From positions 62,001-126,000 of the forward strand of contig CP126120.1 in assembly GCA_030123585.1 (NCBI GenBank): 64,000 nucleotides of DNA, read 5' to 3'. This document shows, piece after piece, positions 9,736-18,116 of the stretch. The position numbers and the translations under genes are program-made. How positions within the stretch are numbered: position 1 is the first letter of the stretch; every line of letters starts with the position of its first letter. Source of the stretch: Rhodanobacteraceae bacterium. GTDB lineage: Bacteria; Pseudomonadota; Gammaproteobacteria; Xanthomonadales; Rhodanobacteraceae. The notes under the pieces were generated by a model. That model did not search any database. It saw only the letters and a program-made list of their open reading frames with translations, and was not told the DNA's origin.

Positions 9736-10344
9736 TCAGGGGCGCAGGGCCATGAATTCCGGCAACCGCTCCGCGCGTTCGGCAAATGCGGCGAAAGCCG
9801 GATAGTCCCGCGCAGACACCACGTCCGCGGCGACAATCCGCGTGAACGTCCATGCCACCCCTACGCTGATGTCGGCTTGGGTTGGCTCGTCGCCGCACAG
9901 CCAACGGTTCGCAGGCACGTCGCGCAATTCCGGTTCGAGCAGGGCGCAGGCGTCGCGCAGTTGGCCGTGCACACGCTCCAGCCACCCCGCATCCTGCTTG
10001 TCCGGCATGCGTTTGTGTTCGTACAGGTGCTGCACGGCCTTCTCGCACACCACCAGGGCGACGCCGATCAGCCGCAGCGCGCGCCGGCGCGCATCCGTCC
10101 CTTGCGGCATCAGGCTGCGGCCTGCCAGCGTTTCCGCGTAGTCGATGATCAGCGTGGAATCGACCAGCACGCAGCCGTCGTCGCAGACCAGCGTCGGGAC
10201 CTTCACCAGCGGATTGATTGCGTGCACGGCATCGAAATGGCGGAACACCGACAGCGGGCGATGCTCGAACGGCAGTCCGAGCCTTCGCAGGGAAATCGCG
10301 GTGCGCCGTACGTAGGGCGAATCGAGCATGCCGATCAGTTGCAT
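9736..10344 (-). CDS. Glutathione S-transferase family protein
   Basis: The protein has 202 residues. The N-terminal thioredoxin-like domain shows MQLIGMLDSPYVRRTAISLRRLG, INPLVKVPTLVCDDG (cis-proline) and VDSTLIIDYAE, the glutathione-binding ES/DS motif. The C-terminal helical domain has LCGDEPTQADISVGVAW. It is closest in outline to the YibF/YfcG-like bacterial GSTs; substrate unknown. The start ATG 10344 is preferred over an upstream in-frame start at 10371 because the fold begins there. It lies 13 bases after lpxH and is likely co-transcribed with it. Confidence 0.85.
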   Translation of the reverse strand: MQLIGMLDSPYVRRTAISLRRLGLPFEHRPLSVFRHFDAVHAINPLVKVPTLVCDDGCVLVDSTLIIDYAETLAGRSLMPQGTDARRRALRLIGVALVVCEKAVQHLYEHKRMPDKQDAGWLERVHGQLRDACALLEPELRDVPANRWLCGDEPTQADISVGVAWTFTRIVAADVVSARDYPAFAAFAERAERLPEFMALRP

Positions 10345-10357
10345 GGAAGCCTCCTCG

Positions 10358-11083
10358 TCAACGGGACGCAAGTCCCGCCAGTTCGATCGAATCGTTTTCG
10401 ACCCGCAGCACCGACCCCTGCTCGTACCAGTCGCCCAGCACGATGCGTTGCGCGGGTCGGCCGTCCAGCGTGAAATCGTGGATCACGGGCCGGTGGGTGT
10501 GGCCGTGGATCATGCGCATGACGTTCGCTTCGCGCAGCGCGTGTTCCACGGCGGCCTGGTTGACATCCATGATCGCCATGTCGGCTTGTGAGGTATGCGC
10601 GCGACTGGCGTCGCGTGCCTGCGCGGCGAACGCGCGGCGCTCGCTCAAGGGGCGCGCGAGGAACGCGGCCTGCCATGCGGGATCGCGCACCTGCTGACGG
10701 AAGGCAAGATACGCCGCGTCGTCGGTGCACAGCACGTCGCCGTGCAGGATCAGCGTGGGCGTGCCATACAAGTCGATGACGGTGCCGTCGTCCAGGATGT
10801 CCATGCCGCAGCGGCGCGCGTAGTCGTCGCCCAAAAGAAAATCGCGATTGCCCGCGATGTAGTACACGGGGACGCCTGCCGCGGCGACGTCGCGCAAGGC
10901 GGCAGCCACACGTGCGTTCAGTAGCGCATCGTCATCGTCGCCGACGTAGGCCTCGAACAGGTCGCCCACCACGTACAGCGCGTCGGCGCGGCGCGCCTCG
11001 CCCGCACAGAATCGCTCGAACGTTTCGACGATACGCGGGCGCGCGTCGTCGAGGTGCAGGTCGGAGATGAAAAGAGTAGCCAT
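10358..11083 (-). CDS. lpxH: UDP-2,3-diacylglucosamine diphosphatase LpxH
   Basis: The protein has 241 residues. Metallophosphoesterase motifs are in order: FISDLHLDD (8-12), VVGDLFEAYVGDDD, AGNRDFLLGDDY and IHGHTHRP. LpxH removes UMP from UDP-2,3-diacylglucosamine to give lipid X, the fourth step of lipid A synthesis, at the inner membrane's cytoplasmic face. The length is standard. It is followed on the minus strand by the GST gene and preceded by a periplasmic cyclophilin, in the order seen in related genomes where ppi and lpxH are neighbours. Confidence 0.95.
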   Translation of the reverse strand: MATLFISDLHLDDARPRIVETFERFCAGEARRADALYVVGDLFEAYVGDDDDALLNARVAAALRDVAAAGVPVYYIAGNRDFLLGDDYARRCGMDILDDGTVIDLYGTPTLILHGDVLCTDDAAYLAFRQQVRDPAWQAAFLARPLSERRAFAAQARDASRAHTSQADMAIMDVNQAAVEHALREANVMRMIHGHTHRPVIHDFTLDGRPAQRIVLGDWYEQGSVLRVENDSIELAGLASR

Positions 11084-11097
11084 GCGGATATTTGCAG

Positions 11098-11160
11098 TTT
11101 CCCCTCACCCGTCAAGCGCTGCGCGCCTGGCACCCTCTCCCGCGAGTGGGATAGGGGAAA
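11098..11160. repeat. CCCTCACCC-type imperfect hairpin repeat
   Basis: CCCCTCACCCGTCAAGCG ... CCCTCTCCCGCGAGTGGGAT ends in AGGGGAAAG and forms an imperfect palindrome between the cyclophilin and lpxH. The same type of sequence is at 22258-22300 and, in simpler form, at 54792-54817. Confidence 0.6.
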
Positions 11161-11165
11161 GCCAA

Positions 11166-11912
11166 TCAGTGTTTCGCGCCGGGCTTTTTCTTCGACGCCG
11201 GCGCCGAAGCGGGCGCCTGGCCGGTCACGGGCGACACCGGCTCCTCGACCGGGTGCGCGGCCTCGCCGATGACCTTGGCGCTTTCGATCAACACCAGCGG
11301 GCGCGGCACGTCGCCGATGAACGGGCCTTGCGGTCCGGTCGGCAGGTTGTCGATCTTGTCCACCACGTCCATGCCTTTCACGACCTTGCCGAACACCGCA
11401 TAACCCCAGGTCATGCCGCTCTGGTTGCCGACGTAGTCCAGGCGCGGGTTGTCCACCACGTTGATGAAGAACTGCGCGGTCGCCGAATCGGGATCCGGCC
11501 CGCGCGCCGCGGCCACCGTGCCGCGCAGATTCGACAGGCCATTGTTGGCTTCGTCGGGGATCGGCGGCAGCGTGCGCTTGGGCCGCAGTTCGCGCGTGTA
11601 CAGCCCGCCCTGGATCAGGTAGCCCGGAATCACGCGGTGGAACACGGTGCCGTCGTAGAAGCCGTCCTTCACGTATTGCAGGAAGTTGGCGACGGTCTTG
11701 GGCGCCTTGTCGGGAAACAGTTCGATCACGATGTCGCCCTGCGACGTCTTCAACTCCACCTGCGGATGCACGGCCGGCTGCGCCGATGTCGCCGGTGCGG
11801 GCGACGACGCGGGCGGGGGCGCTGCCTGCGCCGCGCATGCGGCGAATGCGAGCAGCACGAATGCGAAGGGAGCGGGCAACCACAGACGGCGGGAAGATCG
11901 GATCGGGATCAT
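11166..11912 (-). CDS. Periplasmic peptidyl-prolyl cis-trans isomerase, cyclophilin type
   Basis: The protein has 248 residues. A signal peptide (LWLPAPFAFVLLAFAACAAQAA) and an Ala/Pro-rich linker precede a cyclophilin domain: VELKTSQGDIVIELFPDKAP, FYDGTVFHRVIPGYLIQGG, SATAQFFINVVDN and WGYAVFGKVVKGMDVVD. The catalytic FHRVI arginine and the FFIN motif are kept. It is PpiA-like and should assist folding of exported proteins. The lysine-rich tail SKKKPGAKH and the Pro-Ala linker are unusual but common in this order. ATG 11912 was chosen because it starts directly at the signal peptide. Confidence 0.92.
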   Translation of the reverse strand: MIPIRSSRRLWLPAPFAFVLLAFAACAAQAAPPPASSPAPATSAQPAVHPQVELKTSQGDIVIELFPDKAPKTVANFLQYVKDGFYDGTVFHRVIPGYLIQGGLYTRELRPKRTLPPIPDEANNGLSNLRGTVAAARGPDPDSATAQFFINVVDNPRLDYVGNQSGMTWGYAVFGKVVKGMDVVDKIDNLPTGPQGPFIGDVPRPLVLIESAKVIGEAAHPVEEPVSPVTGQAPASAPASKKKPGAKH

Positions 11913-11985
11913 CGTGCGTGGGGAACGGGCGGCGAGAACGGCATGATACGCGAGCGCCGTGCCGCATACAGTACGCCGTGCGCGG

Positions 11986-13821
11986 TCACGGCTGCGCGCA
12001 GGCTGCGCCCGCGCAGGCGCCGAAGCGCAGCCCGGTCTGCCGGTTTCGGGAGGAATCGTTCTGCGCGGAATTGCCGTTGCCGTTCTGGCCTTGGTCCAGG
12101 TGCCGGCGGCGGATTTCCAGCACGATCGGCGTGATCTGGTCGATCCGCGAATCGATTTGCGCGCGGGTGTAGTAGTCGAGATCCTTGCGTTGCAGCAGGC
12201 GGTGCAACTGGTCCAGCGCATCGGCGGCGTGCCCGGATAGGAACGTCGCGTCGGCGTAGGCGATGCCGGCGTGGACCTCGTCGCCGGCGACGTGGCAGGC
12301 GTGCCCGTAGGCCGAGTACAACGACGGCTCCGAATCGTCGTTGAGCAGCGGTTTCAGCAGGCCCTGCGCGACCTTCGCGTTGGCCTTGCTGCCGTCGTCA
12401 AGCAGCGCGCGGCTGTAGTCCAGCACGATCGCGGGATCATTGGGCCACATCACGTTCAGCGAGGCGTAGCGTTCCAGCGCCTGCCTGCGCTGGCCGGCGT
12501 GGCGCTCCGCGTCGGCGAGGCCGAGCGCGAGGGTGAGGTTGCCGGGATCGGCCTCGGCCAGCTTGGCCATGATCGGCACGGCCTTGGTGGCGTGCCCGAG
12601 TTGCAGCAGCGCCAGCGCGTAGCCGTAGCGGTTGGAGGCCGACGCCGCGAACTTGGCGTTGTCCGCCATGTTGCGCGTGTAGTAGTCGAGCACCGAGCGC
12701 GGGTCGCTGGACGACAGCACGCGGACCCGCTCGCGCATCAGTTCGTATTGCCGTTCGCTGGGTCCACGCGCGGCATTTTCGAACAGCGCCGAGGAATTCT
12801 TGACGAACGGCAGCGGCAGCATGCCGTAGCGGGAAGGATCGGCCGTCTTGCTGTCGAGTTGCGCGGGCACCTGCTGTTCCTTGCAGTGCAGATCGCCGAT
12901 CTGCACACTGACACAGGCCTTGACGGCGTGCATCTGCTGTTCCAGCACCCGCGCGCGCGCGCGGGCATCGGCGATGCGCACGCTGTTCACCGGGTGGTCC
13001 TGCAGGTAGTCGGGAAGGTTGCCGGCGGCCATGCCGCCGTCGCCGCCCGGACGGAAGATCTGCTGCATGTGCGCGAACACCGTCGCCATCGCCTCGGGGT
13101 CGTAACCGGCCTTGGCCAGCGTTTCGATGCCGACGTGGTCGGCCTCCGCTTCGTCGCCGCGGGTGAACTCGATCTGGTGCTGCTCCATCATCGCCATCAC
13201 CGAATAGAACGCGCCGATCGCGGGGTCGACGCCTTGCGGGTACGGCGTGTTGCCATAGCCGTAACCGTAAGGCTGGGTCTGGTTGTAGCGATTGCCCGAA
13301 TCCACCCTGGACGCCGCCAGCGCCGCCGCGAACGCACCCAGCACGTACAGCGGCGTGGTTTTCTTCTGGTCCTCCATCGCGCGCTGCAAATGATGCTGGC
13401 TGATGTGCGCCAGTTCGTGCGCCATCACCGCGGCCAGTTCGTCCTGGTTCCGGGTCATGGTGAACATGTTCGAGAAAATGAACACGTAGCCGCCGAAGGT
13501 CGCGAAGGCGTTGATCTCCGGCACGTTCAGAAGCGTGAAGGTGTAGTGCTGGGACGGGTCGGCGCTGGCCGAAGCCAGCCGGTAGCCGAGCGCGTGCAGG
13601 TACTGGTCGACCTGCGGGTCGTCCAGCACCAGGTGCGCCGCGCGCAGTTCGCGCAGGAACTCGGCGCCGTACTGCGCGGCCTCCTGCGGCGACATCACCG
13701 TGTCGGCCGAGCTGCCGAGACTGGGCAGGCGCACGTCGGACTGCTGCGCGGCGGCCGGCAGCGCCAGCGCCAGTGTGGCGGCAAAGGCCAGCAGGGGTCG
13801 GGGGCGAAGAGTGCGCAGCAT
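11986..13821 (-). CDS. M48 family metalloprotease with TPR region (BepA-like)
   Basis: The protein has 611 residues. It has a signal peptide ending LALALPAAAQQ, then a peptidase M48 domain with zinc motif VMAHELAHISQHH and the third ligand in EADHVGIETLAKAGYDP. The C-terminal half is rich in TPR-type helices (YGYALALLQLGHATKAVPIM and similar). E. coli BepA has the same order and oversees assembly or degradation of outer-membrane LptD; that role is inferred here. An unusual glycine/tyrosine-rich insertion (NQTQPYGYGYGNTPYPQG) lies inside the protease domain, and the protein is longer than the E. coli one. Confidence 0.9.
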   Translation of the reverse strand: MLRTLRPRPLLAFAATLALALPAAAQQSDVRLPSLGSSADTVMSPQEAAQYGAEFLRELRAAHLVLDDPQVDQYLHALGYRLASASADPSQHYTFTLLNVPEINAFATFGGYVFIFSNMFTMTRNQDELAAVMAHELAHISQHHLQRAMEDQKKTTPLYVLGAFAAALAASRVDSGNRYNQTQPYGYGYGNTPYPQGVDPAIGAFYSVMAMMEQHQIEFTRGDEAEADHVGIETLAKAGYDPEAMATVFAHMQQIFRPGGDGGMAAGNLPDYLQDHPVNSVRIADARARARVLEQQMHAVKACVSVQIGDLHCKEQQVPAQLDSKTADPSRYGMLPLPFVKNSSALFENAARGPSERQYELMRERVRVLSSSDPRSVLDYYTRNMADNAKFAASASNRYGYALALLQLGHATKAVPIMAKLAEADPGNLTLALGLADAERHAGQRRQALERYASLNVMWPNDPAIVLDYSRALLDDGSKANAKVAQGLLKPLLNDDSEPSLYSAYGHACHVAGDEVHAGIAYADATFLSGHAADALDQLHRLLQRKDLDYYTRAQIDSRIDQITPIVLEIRRRHLDQGQNGNGNSAQNDSSRNRQTGLRFGACAGAACAQP

Positions 13822-13926
13822 GAGCGGATGACGTGATTTCGCTTGAGTTGAGACCCGGCGTCGGGCGATTGGTTCGGCCGCCGGCGATACAGCGTAGCGC
13901 CATCGGAAACCGGCAGCCATTCTCAA

Positions 13927-14194
13927 GGGTCTGTTAACGCCATGCCAAGTGAGCCGCGTTGCTTCCGCAGCGGTTGCCAGACAAGGCGCGCGCCGCAGCG
14001 CCATGGTGGTTCCATGGTCAAGGCGCGCACCGCCGTATGGCGGCCGCTGCGGAGCAACCCTTCGGGCCGGGGCCGTTTGCCCGCATGGCTGTGTCATCGT
14101 TCGTCGATGTATCGACATACATCTTCCTCACTCTTCCTTGCCCTGCAGGCAAACGGCCGCCGGCGCGACCACGTGGCATGGCGTTAACAGACCC
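13927..14194. repeat. 268-bp element with 20-bp perfect terminal inverted repeats (MITE-like)
   Basis: GGGTCTGTTAACGCCATGCC at 13927-13946 is exactly mirrored by GGCATGGCGTTAACAGACCC at 14175-14194. Inside are two more inverted pairs: GTTGCTTCCGCAGCGG (13958-13973) with CCGCTGCGGAGCAAC (14044-14058), and GGCCGTTTGCC (14071-14081) with GGCAAACGGCC (14148-14158). No open frame of note. A related shorter copy is at 48849-48944. No target duplication was seen. It fills the 420-base spacer between the M48 gene and grxC. Confidence 0.75.
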
Positions 14195-14242
14195 TCTGTT
14201 CAGCGCCGGTAAAATGGCGGCAGCCCAACCCTCCCTCGCGTC

Positions 14243-14506
14243 ATGGCCGACATCGAAATCTATTCCACCGCGATCTGCCCCTACTGCATTGCCGCCAAGA
14301 ACCTGCTGAAGTCGAAGGGACTCGACTGGCGCGAGTTGCGGATCGACGCCGATCCCGCCGCGCGCGCCGAGATGCTGCGGCGCGCTCCCGGCGCTCGCAC
14401 CGTGCCGCAGATCTTCATCAACGGCACCCACGTCGGCGGTTTCGACCAGCTCGCGGCCGCGGAGCGCAGCGGGCGGCTGCAGGAACTTTTGCAAGCCATG
14501 CCGTAA
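14243..14506 (+). CDS. grxC: Glutaredoxin 3
   Basis: The protein has 87 residues. The dithiol active site is CPYC at residues 12-15, the cis-proline is in ARTVPQIFINGTHVGG, and the GGFDQLAAAERSG segment closes the glutathione site. GrxC reduces protein and small-molecule disulfides using glutathione in the cytoplasm. It appears to be a single-gene unit here, with a repeat element on both sides. Confidence 0.93.
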   Translation: MADIEIYSTAICPYCIAAKNLLKSKGLDWRELRIDADPAARAEMLRRAPGARTVPQIFINGTHVGGFDQLAAAERSGRLQELLQAMP

Positions 14507-14514
14507 CGGTTTAC

Positions 14515-14675
14515 TTTTGCGATCGTCCATGATCGCTGCTTCGACGGGGCCTTCCGACCAGTGCAAACGGCACAGGCCATGAGGGTCCACCACGGCCATC
14601 CATGGCCCCCGATCAGAAGCATCTCGGGGGCAGGCTCTGACTTTCACAAAAGCCGCTCCGAATGGTTTGGCGTGG
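14515..14675. repeat. GCGATCGTCC dispersed element, copy 1
   Basis: TTTTGCGATCGTCCATGATC begins a segment that ends CTCTGACTTTCACAAAAGCC GCTCCGAATGG. The same start and end motifs occur at 52826-52943 (TGCGATCGTCCCTGATCGC ... CCCTGACTTCGCACAACAGC GGCTTCGGAA). The middle differs and here includes the palindrome GGCCATCCATGGCC, also found near 54905. No gene is seen in the 240-base spacer. Confidence 0.65.
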
Positions 14676-14702
14676 TGCGATCTGCGATAATTCCTCGTTT
14701 GT

Positions 14703-14711
14703 TTATCCACA
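14703..14711 (+). promoter_or_regulatory. DnaA-box match upstream of isocitrate dehydrogenase
   Basis: TTATCCACA, a strict DnaA box, lies 38 bases before the predicted GTG start. There is no functional expectation for this gene, so it may be chance or a DnaA titration site. Confidence 0.3.
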
Positions 14712-14748
14712 TCGCCGCTTGCACGGCGATGCCTGAAGGAGTTTGCGC

Positions 14749-15762
14749 GTGAAGAAAACCATCGCGGTGATCCGTGGCGACGGCATCGGCCCGGAAATCA
14801 TGGCCGCCACCCTGAAAGTGCTGGATGCGCTCGACTGCGGGCTCGACTATGCGTTCGTCGAAGCCGGCATGGTGGCGCTGGAAAAACACGGCGACCTGCT
14901 GCCGCAGGCGACGCTGGATGCGATCGCGAAGTACGGTGTCGCGCTGAAGGGGCCGCTGACCACGCCGATCGGCAAGGGTTTTTCATCGCTCAACGTGGCG
15001 CTGCGCCGGCACTTCGACCTGTACGCGAACGTGCGGCCGGCGATCAGCTTCCCCGGCACCAGGGCGCGCTACGAGAACATCGACATCATCACGGTGCGCG
15101 AGAACACCGAGGGAGCGTATCTGTCCGAAGGCCAGACGCTGTCCGACGACGGCGAGGTCGCGCAATCGATCGTGCGCAATACCCGCACCGGCGCCTCGCG
15201 CATCGTGCGCTACGCGTTCGAATTGGCGGCGAAGAAGGGCCGCAAGAAAGTCACCGCGGTGCACAAGGCCAACATCATCAAGACCGCGTCGGGCCTGTTC
15301 CTCGACGTCGCGCGCGAGATCGCCAGGGACTATCCGCAGATCGCGTTCAACGAAATGATCGTGGACAACACCTGCATGCAACTGGTGATGAACCCGTGGC
15401 AGTTCGACGTGATCGTCACCACCAACCTGTTCGGCGACATCCTTTCGGATTTGTGCGCGGGCCTCGTCGGCGGGCTTGGCCTCGCGCCCGGCGCCAACAT
15501 CGGCAAGGACGCGGCCGTTTTCGAAGCCGTGCACGGTTCCGCGCCCGACATCGCCGGCAAGAACATCGCCGATCCTTGCGCGCTGCTGCTGGCCGCCGCG
15601 GAAATGCTGGATCACCTCGGCATGGTCGACAAGGGCGCGCGCATCCGCGCCGCGATCCGCGCGACACTGGAAGCGCACGACCGTGTCACGCCCGATCTCG
15701 GCGGCAGCGGCACCACCGAAACGTTCGCCGAAGCGTTGGTTGAACGCGTGCGGACTGCGTGA
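14749..15762 (+). CDS. NAD-dependent isocitrate dehydrogenase (IDH/IPMDH family)
   Basis: The protein has 337 residues. Family motifs: IRGDGIGPEIMAATLKVLD, LKGPLTTPIGKGFSSLNVALRR, the substrate segment ENTEGAYLSEGQ, and the metal-site region NLFGDILSDLCAGLVGGLGLAPGANIG. The length and the SLNVALRRHFDLYANVRP segment fit the monomer-type NAD-IDH used by xanthomonads rather than 3-isopropylmalate dehydrogenase, and no leu genes are nearby. It would convert isocitrate to 2-oxoglutarate in the citric acid cycle. GTG 14749 is chosen because AAGGAG sits 7 bases upstream; a TTG at 14743 is too close to that site. Confidence 0.87.
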   Translation: MKKTIAVIRGDGIGPEIMAATLKVLDALDCGLDYAFVEAGMVALEKHGDLLPQATLDAIAKYGVALKGPLTTPIGKGFSSLNVALRRHFDLYANVRPAISFPGTRARYENIDIITVRENTEGAYLSEGQTLSDDGEVAQSIVRNTRTGASRIVRYAFELAAKKGRKKVTAVHKANIIKTASGLFLDVAREIARDYPQIAFNEMIVDNTCMQLVMNPWQFDVIVTTNLFGDILSDLCAGLVGGLGLAPGANIGKDAAVFEAVHGSAPDIAGKNIADPCALLLAAAEMLDHLGMVDKGARIRAAIRATLEAHDRVTPDLGGSGTTETFAEALVERVRTA

Positions 15763-15808
15763 TTGCAATCACGCGGCAACGGCCATGTGGCCGCGTATCG
15801 TTCACCTT

Positions 15809-15923
15809 CGTCATTCCGGGGCCGTTTCCGGCTCTTTGGAAACGGAACCCGGAATCTGGCTTCTCGATCCCTCACCCAAGGCTGGATTCCGGGTTCTGCG
15901 CTGCGCGCAGCCCCGGAATGACA
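15809..15923. repeat. TCATTCCGGGG palindromic repeat
   Basis: CGTCATTCCGGGGCCGTTTC ... internal CCCGGAATC and GGATTCCGGGTT ... closes with GCCCCGGAATGAC. It is a composite palindrome and one of eight or so in this window (19446, 25050, 28096, 32979, 33880 and 56941 regions). The rest of the spacer to the lpxO-like gene is featureless. Confidence 0.8.
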
Positions 15924-15968
15924 ACAGTGGTTTGGGTACTGCGCGCGGCACGCGATCGCGATCCGCTC

Positions 15969-16904
15969 CTACAAAATCGGCCAGGGAGCGAGCAGCAGCA
16001 CCCACAACAGCACCACGCTGCCGGCGAGTTTCATCGCCTTGAACAGCTTGCGGTGGCGTTGCTTGAAGGCGCGGCTCTTCTCGCGGCGCAGGCGCAACGC
16101 GGAGAACAGGCGGTTGATCGCGCCCGTGGGTTCGCTGGCTTCGTTGGGCGAGGCGGTGATCGCGCCCATGAAGTTGCTGACGTGGTGATTGATCCACGCC
16201 ATCGCGCGCGAGCGCAATGGCCGCTCGATGTCGCACATCAGGATCACGCGTGGTGTGTCGGTGTTGTTCTCGACCCAGTGCACGCAGGTTTCGTCGAACA
16301 CCACGTCCTCGCCGTCACGCCACGAGTAGTCCTGGCCGTCCACCACGATGTGGCAGGCGTCCGAATTGGGCGTCATCAGGCCCATGTGGTAGCGCAGCGA
16401 GCCCGCGAACGGATCGCGGTGGGGATTGAGGGTGGTACCCGGCGGCAGCAGCGCGAACATCGCGGCCTTGACGCCGGGGATGCGGTTCACCAGTTCCACC
16501 GTTCTCGGGCAGAGTTTCTGCGCGGACGGCAGCGGTTCGCCGTACCACTTCACGTAGAAGCGCTTCCAGCCGACCTTGATGAAGGAGCTGAAACTGGCGT
16601 CGGTGTCCTTCAGCGCCGCACGGATGTGGCCTTCGTCGGACAGCCCGGCGGCCTCGTCGCGGATCGTCTGCCAGTTGTCGCGCAACGCGTCCACGTCCGC
16701 GAACCGCTTGCGATCCGGGAAGGCCACCGCAGGCACCGCCGAGAACGCGTACATCAGGAGGTTGTACGGCGCGAACACGGTGGCGTGGCTGGCAAGCTGC
16801 TTGCGCAGCTTCAGCCTGACCTTGCTGCGGAAGTGCACGGTCAGTGCGCTCAGCAGGAACAGCAGCAGGATGGCGAGGATCGCGAGGCGGATGGCGAGCA
16901 GCAT
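15969..16904 (-). CDS. lpxO: Aspartyl/asparaginyl beta-hydroxylase family, LpxO-like lipid A hydroxylase
   Basis: The protein has 311 residues. It has an N-terminal membrane helix (MLLAIRLAILAILLLFLL), then an Fe(II)/2-oxoglutarate dioxygenase domain with the HxD motif in NPHRDPFAGSLRYHMGL and the distal histidine in DETCVHWVENNTDTPRVIL. A second hydrophobic stretch closes the C-terminus (VVLLWVLLLAPWP). LpxO hydroxylates the secondary acyl chain of lipid A at the inner membrane. The twin-anchored topology agrees with LpxO. The exact substrate is inferred. ATG 16904 starts at the first helix. Confidence 0.85.
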   Translation of the reverse strand: MLLAIRLAILAILLLFLLSALTVHFRSKVRLKLRKQLASHATVFAPYNLLMYAFSAVPAVAFPDRKRFADVDALRDNWQTIRDEAAGLSDEGHIRAALKDTDASFSSFIKVGWKRFYVKWYGEPLPSAQKLCPRTVELVNRIPGVKAAMFALLPPGTTLNPHRDPFAGSLRYHMGLMTPNSDACHIVVDGQDYSWRDGEDVVFDETCVHWVENNTDTPRVILMCDIERPLRSRAMAWINHHVSNFMGAITASPNEASEPTGAINRLFSALRLRREKSRAFKQRHRKLFKAMKLAGSVVLLWVLLLAPWPIL

Positions 16905-16994
16905 CGGGATTGCCGCGGAAAGGGTTGCCGGAATTTTAGCGCGGATGGGGCTTGCAAGCCCGCCACCGCGGTGCATCTGACAATGTTTGCGGGG

Positions 16995-17987
16995 TTACAG
17001 CCACTTCGCGCGCTTCAGCACGACGAACAGGCTGATGCAGACGACGGCGGTGATGCCGATGATCACCGGATAGGCGTAGGGCTTGGCGAGTTCCGGCATG
17101 TCGTGGAAGTTCATGCCGTACCAGCTCGCCAGCAGGGTCGGCGCGGCCAGCAGCGCGGCCCAGCCGGCGAGGCGCTTCACGACTTCGTTCTGACGGACGG
17201 TGATCAGCGACAGGTTCACGCTCATCGCCGCGCCCAGCATTTCGCGCATCGAATTGATCGCGTCGCTGACCCGGGTGACGTGGTCCTGCACGTCGCGGAA
17301 GTACGGCCGCACCTCGTCGCGGATCACCTCGGGGTGCAGCCGCACCAGTTGGCCCAGGATGTCCTGCAGCGGCGTGGCCGCGAGTTTCAGGGTGAGCAGT
17401 TCACGCTGCATGTCGTACAGGCGGCGGGTGACGTCGCGGTTGGCGGCGTCGCTGAAGACGTCGTGCTCGAGATCCTGCAATTCTTCGCGGAAGTCCTGCA
17501 CGATCGGCAGGTAGTTGTCCACGATGAAGTCGAGGATGGAATACAGCGCGTAGCTCGGACCCAGCGCGAGATGCTCCGGCGTCTGCTCACAGGCCTTGCG
17601 CGCCGGCGCGTAGGTCTGCGAGGCGCCGTGGCGCACCGACAACAGGTAGCGCTTTCCGACGAACAAATGGGTTTCGCCGAACGCGATGTTGCCCTCGGTC
17701 ATCTGCGCGGTCTGCGCGACGATGAACAGCGAATCGCCGTAGGCCTCGATCTTGGGCCGCTGGTGCGCGCTGTGCGCGTCCTCGACCGCGAGCTCGTGCA
17801 GGCCGAACTCGCCTTGCAGTTTCTCCAGCAGCGGCTCGTCGGGTTCGACCAGCCCGACCCAGACGAAGCCTTGCGGCTGCCCCAGGAAATCGCTGATCTC
17901 GTCCAGCGTGATGTCGCGGATCTTCCTGCCGTCCGCGCCATAGGCGGCGCAGTTGGCGACCATGGATTTCGGCGCGGGTGTGTCCAT
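16995..17987 (-). CDS. corA: CorA family magnesium/divalent cation channel
   Basis: The protein has 330 residues. A soluble alpha/beta domain (FVWVGLVEPDEPLLEKLQ, ELAVEDAHSAHQRPKIEAYGD) leads into a long helix and two C-terminal membrane segments. The signature YGMNFHDMPELAKPY (GMN loop) lies between TLLASW and VIIGITAVVCISLFVVL. CorA forms a pentameric Mg2+ channel in the inner membrane. The positively charged tail LKRAKWL is usual. ATG 17987 is chosen since upstream frame residues are unlike protein. It is followed by lpxO on the same strand but about 90 bases apart. Confidence 0.93.
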   Translation of the reverse strand: MDTPAPKSMVANCAAYGADGRKIRDITLDEISDFLGQPQGFVWVGLVEPDEPLLEKLQGEFGLHELAVEDAHSAHQRPKIEAYGDSLFIVAQTAQMTEGNIAFGETHLFVGKRYLLSVRHGASQTYAPARKACEQTPEHLALGPSYALYSILDFIVDNYLPIVQDFREELQDLEHDVFSDAANRDVTRRLYDMQRELLTLKLAATPLQDILGQLVRLHPEVIRDEVRPYFRDVQDHVTRVSDAINSMREMLGAAMSVNLSLITVRQNEVVKRLAGWAALLAAPTLLASWYGMNFHDMPELAKPYAYPVIIGITAVVCISLFVVLKRAKWL

Positions 17988-18005
17988 GCGCTGATTATGC
18001 GTGAT

Positions 18006-18116
18006 CCACCTGCATGAGGAAAAGCAAAGCAGGTGGTCCGCAAATGAACGCACAGAACGCAAATAAAAATCCGGCTTTGCTCCTATTCGCGTTCATTTGC
18101 ATTCATTTGCGGATGC
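18006..18116. repeat. Inverted repeat with CCGCAAATGAACGC arms
   Basis: CCGCAAATGAACGC (18038-18051) is mirrored by GCGTTCATTTGC and GCATTCATTTGCGG (18089-18112). A second stem CCACCTGC/GCAGGTGG lies to its left. The right arm encodes the last residues of the DUF4105 gene. It may end that gene's transcript ahead of corA. Confidence 0.65.

Noticed and set aside
14703..14711. DnaA box before isocitrate dehydrogenase as a replication feature
   Set aside because: A single isolated box with no AT-rich unwinding region or clustered boxes; listed only as a low-confidence site.
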